NCBI GenBank assembly: GCA_013350335.1
Contig: CM023534.1
Location: 10,941,542-11,005,541, forward strand
Reading direction: 5' to 3'
Source of the DNA: Chimonanthus salicifolius
Lineage: Eukaryota > Streptophyta > Magnoliopsida > Laurales > Calycanthaceae
DNA: 64,000 bases
Positions 56,096-64,000 of this stretch are shown here, in pieces. A program made the translations under genes and the position numbers. Below the pieces are notes generated by a model that was not told the DNA's origin, did not search any database, and saw only the letters and a program-made list of their open reading frames with translations. Position 1 is the first letter of the stretch. Each line of letters starts with the position of its first letter.

Positions 56096-58526
56096 TCGTT
56101 AAAAGCAAACTAACTTGATTTCTAACCAACATTCATTTTATTTTTATTATCTAGGTAGGTCATTATTCAAAAGGTTGCAAGTTCAACCTCTATGAACATT
56201 TAATAGATAATCAGAAAAAAATCATTAAATCCAAGAACGAGGATAAATCTCAAGAGATGTGATAAGTATCTCAATGATAACCAGAAGTTAACAGTGGTCT
56301 ATTACAGTGGATCGACAAGAGATGATAAAAGCTCTCTTTTTTTGTCCTTTTTTCTTTTAATATGCTTATTTTTTTTATAAAAATGATCAAGCAGGAGATG
56401 TGATCATAAAAATATAAGATCTCATCTTATCATTTATTAGAAAAGAAATTTTTAATTTTAAAATTTAAATTCATACTTTACAATTGAATGTCAGTCACAC
56501 TTAATTTTACTAAGCTTTATTTTATTTTCATTTATAGAAAATTTGCCCCGGCAAGAAAGATGACAAAATGCCGTTGAAGTCACGTTGGATGAATACACAC
56601 TCCACTGTGTAAATTTTTACCAAGTATTAGTTTTTATCTGCAAACAATAAAAGGGTTGAGAAAGTCAGCGGAGGAGAGAGTCAGCGGAGGAGAGAGAATG
56701 AAAGAGTAAAATTTGGTCATTCTTTTTATTGTAACCTTATTATAAGCACTCAAATGCACAAATAAATCCTACTAAGAATTTTTAGATGCTTTAGATGTGT
56801 TAACTTTCATATTTAGAAAAGTCCTATTAAATAATAGTGAGTTTTTTTTTTTTTTTTATGAGATGTGAATCTCTTACTATTTTTTTAAAATAAGTCGTAG
56901 GTTTTATATAGCTAGATTTCATGTATAGGTGAAATTTATGTTGGGTTTTAATTCGACTTATATAATCCGACTCAAAAAATCAAGTGGATGAATTGGGTTG
57001 GTAATTAGTAGATTTTGATATTGAATATTTTGTATTTATAAGATCAAGAAAAAATCATCTAGATTAGAGTATTGTCATTTGGTTGTCACTACTCATTAGA
57101 GGATAGACGGCTTTATTATTATTAGAAAATATCTGAAAAGATTTGTGATTGATTACTTGAACTTAAGATATGAAGATCTACTTATACATGGTAACTCCTA
57201 GACCTAAAATCTCTTAAATTTTCAACATAAGTACTTTTACTCTACTTCTTCCCAAACACATAAATTGAAATATATATTTTTAATTAAAGTTTTTAATATC
57301 AAAAAATTAAGATTTCCCAAACATACCCTAAAAAAATAATTCTAAGCTCCTAGAGGAGATGTGCAACATAGTTGTCAGATTTGTTTTGTTGTCTATTTTG
57401 GTTTTATTTCAATAACAAAACATTTCTTTATTTTGACTATTTCCATGTTCCTTTTTATGGAAAAGATGACACAAAAATTAAAAATAAAGAATATGAAAAA
57501 TAGTAGTAATTAATTATTTTCATGGATTCACACTAATCTATAGAATAAAATGTATAAATTATAATTAAATAGCTATTTATATTTATAATCTGAAGTTATA
57601 ATAGTGTAATCATCAATTACAAAATCAGTAGGATTTGAATTCTACTCTAATACATATCAAATAAAAATATAATTAGACAAAAAAAAAAAAACACCAACAA
57701 TAAACTTGAATTCTCATTTTATTAAAAAAAATAAGATTTTCTCCCATAGGTTCGAAAGTCATCATCTATCTAGACCACGGTGCACTCAAGTATCTTCTTT
57801 CTAAGAAATATGTTAACTCCCACCTCATCCGATAGATACTTTTACTATAAGAATTTGACATTGAAATCCGGAACTTCTTGCATTCATAAATATCAACTTT
57901 ATTAATTGTAACCATATTCAATAAACTGTAATTGCATCATATTTTAAGTCAAAAAAAAATTGACACTTGATTCTAATGGTCAAAGCCCCCATGTATCCTT
58001 GAATTGAGACATATATAATATTAAATACAAATATCAATATGACTAAAAAGGTAAAATTTAGACTTGAATTTTGTTTTGTTGACAATTTAGTGATCCAATT
58101 TGATTTGAATAAACCATTTGATGAGTCCATCTGGTTTAATTAAGTCGATGCAAGTTAATCTAGATTTTGGCAGAATCTCAGTTTAGTCCTTTAAAATCAC
58201 AAAATTTAATCATAAAATATGCTTCACTATTTTAAGTCAGTTTATGTACAAATTCCTTAGTTTTAGGTAATAATATGATAAAGTGGAACAAACTCTTTTA
58301 AATTCACCAAATCTCATTTTGGAATTCATTTATTTATTTTTAACTTTTTTTAACAATTTTTTTTTCTCTTTACCAACCCGGCAGTAAATCACAATTATTT
58401 AACGAGTGAATGATCAAGATTCATTTGACATATAAATAAATTATCTCTTTATATATAGATTAATAGAAGGCACACGCTTTGTGCGAGTAACATTTGTCAA
58501 AATTTTATAAAGAATAATTTTTTGAA

Positions 58527-58536
<10 letters not shown>

Positions 58537-58560
<24 letters not shown>
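58537..58560 (+). repeat. (AT)n microsatellite
   Basis: About 12 AT units in the intergenic region. Confidence 0.9.
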
Positions 58561-58563
<3 letters not shown>

Positions 58564-58975
58564 AGATACTAATTTAAAAAAATCTCAGTCATATATTTCA
58601 AAATCATCAAATATACTCATAAATTTTCTTTTGATATTTTTAGTCAATTTTTTCTTGAGTTTTCGATATTTTTGATAATAGCATGGTAAAGTTGAACTAA
58701 ATCATTCTAACTCATCAAATTATATATTATAATATCTTATTATTATTATTTTTGAATGAATTTTATTTTTTATTTTTTGAGATAGAAGTAAATTGTAAAT
58801 CACAACCATTCAATTTGATAGATTATAAACTGCCTATTTATATATAAATAGAATATAGAAATATTTTTCTTTAACTATAAAATAAATTAAGAAAGTATTT
58901 TATTAAAAGAATTCCTTGCTAAATTAAAAGAAATCTCTTAACAAACATTTCCTGCCTTGAAACGCAAGTATCGTT

Positions 58976-58992
58976 AAACCCTCGGAAACCCT
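58976..58992 (+). promoter_or_regulatory. Pair of telo-box motifs upstream of the TIM50-like gene
   Basis: Two AAACCCT motifs (58976-58982 and 58986-58992) lie about 100 bp before the ATG. They sit in a locally GC-richer patch at the edge of an AT-rich intergenic region. Telo-boxes are known in promoters or leaders of plant ribosomal-protein and organelle-biogenesis genes. No clear TATA is seen at the right distance. Confidence 0.4.
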
Positions 58993-59089
58993 TCTGCCGC
59001 GTAGAACGAGAGGGAAAGGAGAAAACAACCGAGGACAAACTGAAGTTACGAGTCGGATCAAAACGAGAGACGGCCAAAGCCAGAGAGAG

Positions 59090-61053
59090 ATGTCTCCAAT
59101 CGTTGGATCGCGCCTTCTCTTGTATCTTTCGAAGTTGAAGAACAGAGTGTTTCGCTCTAACGTCTCTGCAGATCCACCAGCTTCTTCCCAGTCTTTTCTC
59201 AACAATCAGCCTTCTCTACCTTCGGATGCCACCGAGAAGAAAAGATCGTTGCCTTTTCTCAAGTTTGGGATCTCCGGAGCTCTCGCTGGAGCATCTGTAG
59301 CTACTGCTTATGCTTCCTATGGTATCTTCTTCTCCATCTTCTTCATCTTCATTTTCTCTGGTTCTATTCGATTGTTTGATAAATTTATCTGGAATATGAC
59401 ATTTCTACGTATGTGAAAGAAAATAAAATGCTGAGATCGAACACCCGCTTAGATGGTACATTTATTCGATATTTGTCTCCTTGCAGCCAACGAAAATGAT
59501 CCTGAAGTGATCATTCATTGCTTTGAGCCATCTTTTTTTTTTTTCGTTTCTTTCCTGCTTCAGTGAAAAATTAATCTCAAGGGAGATGGGTAGAATGGAA
59601 GTATGTAACACAAAAAATTGATCCTATATAGATGGGATTAGTGGCAATGGCAACGACAGCGATGATGATGTCATTATCTTTGTGGACAAGGAAAGCACAC
59701 AGGAAACCAAATTCCACAGAAAATGCTTGTGTTCTTCTTTGATGATGTTGATCAAAATAATGATGGATGAGTAGGATGACAACATTGTTGTCTCTGTGGA
59801 AAAAGAAAACAAGAAGAAAACCAAATCTCATAGAAAATAGTTGTATTATTCTTCTTTGATCATCTCTATGGAAAGGGAAAGCACATAAGAACCAAGTTCC
59901 AGAGTTGTTCCTTTTCTCTTATTCTTTGAAGGAAGCAAGAAACTTTCATTGATAAAAGAAGAAGATACGAGTGTGGAATACAATGAAACAATATAAAATT
60001 AAAGGAAAATGACTTACACAAGAAAAATATGGAAGCAAATGGTTATACAATAAAACCGAAGCAAAAAAGCTCAATCTAGAGAGAACTCTAAAAGCAAAGA
60101 CACTCTAGACACCCCATTCTTTTTCTTCTCTCTCTTCTTGATTATTTTTGAATAATTAATTCGCAACGTTACATGGTCTATCACACGAAGTCCTAATTCT
60201 TTTTCTTTTCGTCGTTGTTGTCGTCTTCTTTTTCATTGTTTCTTTTCGAATGATTAAATTTGTAATGTTACTTGGTATGCCATAAAAATTCCTCATTCTT
60301 AATGTGTGATGAGGGTATCAACACTCCCTAAAATGTTGAATTAGCACTTCGATCCTACAATGAATTTTATCGTGAAAGATAAGACCCTTATCTTGAGTCT
60401 GTTGCTTTTTTTTTTTTGTTTCCTTTGTAGCTTAAACTTTTTTGGCCTATTGGCTGGGTTTTCATAGACCCTTTTTTTTTAATGGATCTTTAACTCATAT
60501 TTTCAAAATTGGAAAACCTGCTGTTGGTGCTAATGCAAGGCTTGTTCATGTTGATCATTGGATACCTTACCAATTTTGCTTCTTAATGAGATGAAGGTAA
60601 AGGAAAAAAGTTATCATTGAATATGTGGCGATTAAGACAGAAGGCTTGAGAACACTTGAATTTCAGAAGGGGAAACAATGATATTTGATATATTTAACGA
60701 CAATGTAGTAGAAGTCATACATGCTAGATACAGGTAATAACCATTACCAAAAAAGGCATACCTGTTAAGGTTCTTTTGAGAACAACATTGCCTGTTTTCT
60801 GATGCAGTGTTTTGGTATTACATGGAATCGCAGTAACCAAGCAGTTTACTGTCCTGTATATTTTGTGTTTGTAATATTCTTGAGTTAATGTTTGTTCCAT
60901 TGTTATCATAGAACTGTTTTTGTTTTATTTTATTTTGTAAAACTCATATTACTTGTATGATCAGCATATTCTTTAGAAGAAGTGGACCAGAAGACAATTG
61001 CTTTGCGAGAGTCTGCAAATTATACTGTTGGGGATGATGCTTCAGCTTCTGAG
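59090..61053 (+). CDS. TIM50: TIM50-like mitochondrial presequence receptor, first two exons (partial)
   Basis: Exon 1 is 59090-59321 (77 codons plus one base; donor GTATCT). Exon 2 is 60965-61053 (acceptor ATCAG; ends on a complete codon before GTTGGT). The split codon is G|CA. The N-terminus is rich in R, S and L with no acidic residues for the first 30 residues, like a matrix presequence. A proline/serine-rich stretch follows, then FLKFGISGALAGASVATAYA, a single membrane segment. After it comes YSLEEVDQKTIALRESANYT. This layout (presequence, one TM, then a Y-S-x-E-E-V-x-x-K-T block) fits plant TIM50, which hands presequences to the TIM23 channel. The catalytic-like FCP/NIF domain would be on later exons beyond the window, so the call is tentative. 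Confidence 0.5.
59575..59890 (+). mobile_element. RTE 3'-end remnant and diverged tandem copies in TIM50 intron 1
   Basis: ATAGATGGGATTAGTGGCAA then GAT-rich repeats match the 3' end of the RTE element at 53840-53882. The following 250 bp contains two diverged copies of a unit with AAACCAAATYYCA.AGAAAAT. Confidence 0.5.
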
Positions 61054-61177
61054 GTTGGTTGTGATAATGGTATTTCATCTTGAAATTTGCGATAGCTTGC
61101 TATTTACTTTTGTAGATATTTTCGTTGATATCAATACTTGCCTATATGGAATATGTGCGGCATTGCCTTTTGCCCGA

Positions 61178-61460
61178 GGCTTTTCTTATCCAAATTAATG
61201 TGAATATATCGTGGTTGTTGAGAATGTTGATTTGGAAGAAGAGGGTATGAATGAATTATTGCCACGAGCATTCTTTGAGAATATTTGGTATTTGAATAAG
61301 AGGCTTTTCTTATCTAAATTAATATCAATAAATCATGGTTGTCAAGAATGTTGATCTGGAAGAAGAGGGTATGGATGAATTATTGCCAAAAGCATTCTTA
61401 GATAATATTTGGTATTTGAATAAAGCTGCGCAAGATGATCCATTTGAAATCATTGTTTGA
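61178..61460 (+). repeat. 124-bp tandem duplication with coding-like content
   Basis: Copies 61178-61300 and 61301-61424. Both can be read as ENVDLEEEGM.ELLP.AF...NIWYLNK. The second copy is a 41-codon ORF (61335-61460). The period of 124 breaks frame between the copies. No family recognised. Confidence 0.7.
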
Positions 61461-64000
61461 CCTGTTACATGAAGGATTATCTCTTCAAAACATGGTGCTA
61501 TGATGTTAAACAAGGAATCTCCTAAATTTCATTCAAAATGGTGCCTTTTCTTGATTTAAAGTCAAAGATATATATGAAAGAAAATGATCAAACATGGAGA
61601 GGCCAGGAAGGGAACCGTTCCTCGTCGCCTTTATGGTTAATGTACTAAGTACTATGAATCCAATTTGTAGACAAGGGTTCAAGGAACTGGTGCAAACCCA
61701 AGTTCTCATCATAAAGAGAAGTTGAGAAGGGATGCCACATGGGCTACACACCATCAATAGACTGATTTGCACTTAAAAAGGGATCTTGAGCAGATTTTGC
61801 ATATCATAAGGTGTAAGATCAACTATATCTAAAGTTCATCTTGAATTTCTGCTATCTACTTTGCTAACCTCCAAGAAATTTTATTTGTTAAAATCCATTG
61901 TATTTCACTTGAAAAAAAAGAACATTGCATTTTAGAATAGCCATCACTTTCAACCTCCATGGCTTTAAAGCTGCCAAGCTCCTCCATACTCTCAATAAGC
62001 ATATTGGTAAACCTTGCATAACTTGTCCTTTAGTTCTCTAAATACTTTTTTTTTTTTCCTTCTATGTTTTCTTTTGAAGAGGATGCTTTCGTTGTGGTTT
62101 AATTCTCATAATCTCAACCACAAAAGTTGCTGGTTCAAGTCACATAAAAAAGAAATCTAACCAATCTGTCCACCCAAGTAACACCCCTAGCTGTAACCAT
62201 GATTGGAAGCAAATGTAGATATATCCAAAGGCAAAAGAAATCTAGATGGAGCAATCAAAGACAAATGGAAGAGTTGATGTAGAAACCCAAGATCATAGCT
62301 TTTGAAAAAGGATTTGTACTGTTGCCACAATGATTAAATTAAAAAATAGGCAGGTGGCCCAAATTGAGTTGCGAACAGATCATCATAGTCATGAAAACAA
62401 ATTCAACAGGTCTACGGTGAGCCATGCACAAATATATCAAGTGATCTATGGGCTAAAGATCAAAGCCAATCAAATTGAGATGCTGAGGCAAAGATGATGG
62501 CGACAAAGATGCTGGTGGTTTGATGCAGCTCGCACATTTGTGAGGAAAATGGGGAGATGGTTGGACTGATGTTTTGGACTCGTGGACGGAAGTGAATTTC
62601 ATATGGTGGGGAGCATGGTGCTAGATAGGTGGTGCACTATGATGCCAACACAAATGAAGGAGAGGAGCTGAGAAGATTTCAATGGTCGGCTCTGATGATG
62701 GATAGTTGCAACAATAAGTGGTGCTGCATCAGTGCCTGGGACAAACGAGTGCAAAACATGATATTATATGAAGGAACAGAGATGCCTGGTGTTGAAACAC
62801 CTTCGGATTGATGCCACTGATGGTGTGAGTGCATATGTTAATTATTAGATTTCAAGATGATGTTCAGCAGGTTGTTTTGGATGGACTGATATGGAAATGG
62901 AGTTTGGGTCAAATAAAGGGTAGCAGGCAAATAACATGGCCTGATCTAGAGTGATGGTTACAGGGGTAGAATGGGATGAAAGACATGGCATGATTGGAGA
63001 CGGAAATGCAGACTCAATGGATTAAGATGGAGGTGTTGTGGTGGGTAGGAGACCGAGTGACAAACTGAACAGAGATTGATTTGCACTAAGTTAATAATAA
63101 GTTGAAATTTATGGGGCTGGATTTGGGTGATTGGGACAATAAGGATGGTATGGATCAGGGGTGAGGTCGGAATACGAGAGAACAATGCTGCCGGTAGCTG
63201 GCATTCCACGGGGCAGGATCCATGGTCTGATCAAGAGCAAAAGAGCTCTTGGTCATGTAGTCTGAATTTGAGATCATGTTAAGTGAGGAGACTTCTCACA
63301 AATTTTATATGTTCTATTGGGTAATGCCAAGCCATATAGATAGTGTTGCAATCAAGATTACATCGATCATAAGAGAGAAAGAAAATCTAATCTTTTCTAA
63401 TCCACCATAATACCTAATCAATCATAATCTTGTTATGCTTATCCTAACAAATGCTAGCATACTAACATATCCAAAAAAAAATCCTCTAATTGAGAATACC
63501 AAGGAAGGCCCATTAAGATGGTTTGTGTCCATAGGATGTCCAAATGCAGCCCCACTGTGATGGATTGGCGGGTTGTAGTTGTCAAGGACTAGGAGAAGGT
63601 GAAGACTTTTAAGAACTTGGATTAATGGGAATATGGGATATAGGAGAACATAAAAGGGTGATGTGGTAGAATCGAATGTAGGATGTAGAAAGTTGTCCCT
63701 GGATAGATGGGAAGATGATGATGGTGTTGTTATTCTTAATTTCTACCCAATACTTGTTTGTCATTAATGCGCGCTATTAACATCAGTATAAAAAAAGAAA
63801 AGAAATATGAAATAAAAGGACACCTTTTTCTCACCCTTGAGAAATGCCAGATTTGTTTTCTTATGTTTTGATAGGCAAAATTAAAGCCAATTCATTTGTA
63901 GAAGTTGTTAACAAGGTCAATCTGCCCCCTCTCCGTTATCAAAATTTATTTATTTTCATTGCAATGATATTGCTTCTCAACTGCATATGGGTTACCGGCA
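61461..64000. other. Remainder of TIM50-like intron 2
   Basis: No further TIM50-like exon found before the window ends. There is a SINE-like B-box word GGTTCAAGTC at about 62130. At 63640-63735 is another RTE-type 3' end (GGATAGATGGGAAGATGATG, then GTTGTTATT). ORFs at 62629-62811 and 62958-63209 match nothing I know. Confidence 0.4.

Larger units (their letters stand above)
54845..59089. other. Intergenic region between divergent VPS13 and TIM50-like genes
   Basis: About 4.2 kb of AT-rich DNA with no convincing coding frame. It holds a degenerate tRNA-SINE relic (about 55921-56095), poly-A/T tracts, an (AT)n run near 58537-58560, and two diverged copies of a roughly 400-bp unit (about 58200-58460 and 58610-58860). 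Both promoters should lie at its ends. Confidence 0.6.

Noticed and set aside
62629..63209. ORFs of 60 and 83 aa near the right end
   Set aside because: No recognisable domain, no splice context and no phase match to the TIM50-like exons.
63870..63940. A third TIM50 exon near the window end
   Set aside because: A short open stretch after TGATAG does not fit the required phase 0 and shows no TIM50 motif.

Overview
Plant nuclear DNA, AT-rich, from a flowering plant (probably a woody eudicot or similar; species not determinable from the sequence). Evidence: spliced genes with GT-AG introns, plant-type L1 LINEs carrying an RNase H domain, a Copia LTR of Tork/Tnt1 type, a TRIM, tRNA-derived SINEs and a Stowaway MITE. 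No bacterial-type operons, CRISPR arrays or rRNA genes are present.

The window is dominated by one enormous gene on the minus strand. It starts with ATG at 54638 and runs off the left edge at base 1. It encodes a VPS13-type bridge-like lipid transfer protein, most like plant VPS13M1 (Arabidopsis At4g17140 type, with an internal PH domain). I resolved 26 exons. All junctions keep frame, apart from one ambiguous acceptor at exon 24, and together they give about 1,086 codons. That is roughly the first quarter of a family whose members are about 4,200 residues long. Only about 3.3 kb of 54.6 kb is coding.

Introns fall into two classes: short (about 75-650 nt) and very long (3.3-6.5 kb). The long ones are graveyards of transposable elements. 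These include solo LTRs with 5-bp target duplications (1969-3572, 8878-9868, 31241-32399), a complete gag-only Gypsy-type element (38822-42491), a TRIM (43016-43564), many 5'-truncated LINEs in both orientations (some nested), tRNA-derived SINEs, a Stowaway MITE and a longer TIR element. The strangest insertion is a LINE at 20299-22003 flanked by a direct duplication of about 254-267 bp.

Divergent from VPS13, about 4.45 kb upstream of its ATG, a plus-strand gene begins at 59090. Its first two exons encode a mitochondrial presequence, one membrane segment and a short conserved stretch that looks like the N-terminus of TIM50 (inner-membrane presequence receptor). The rest lies beyond base 64000. 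Between the two start codons is AT-rich intergenic DNA with old repeats and the two promoters.
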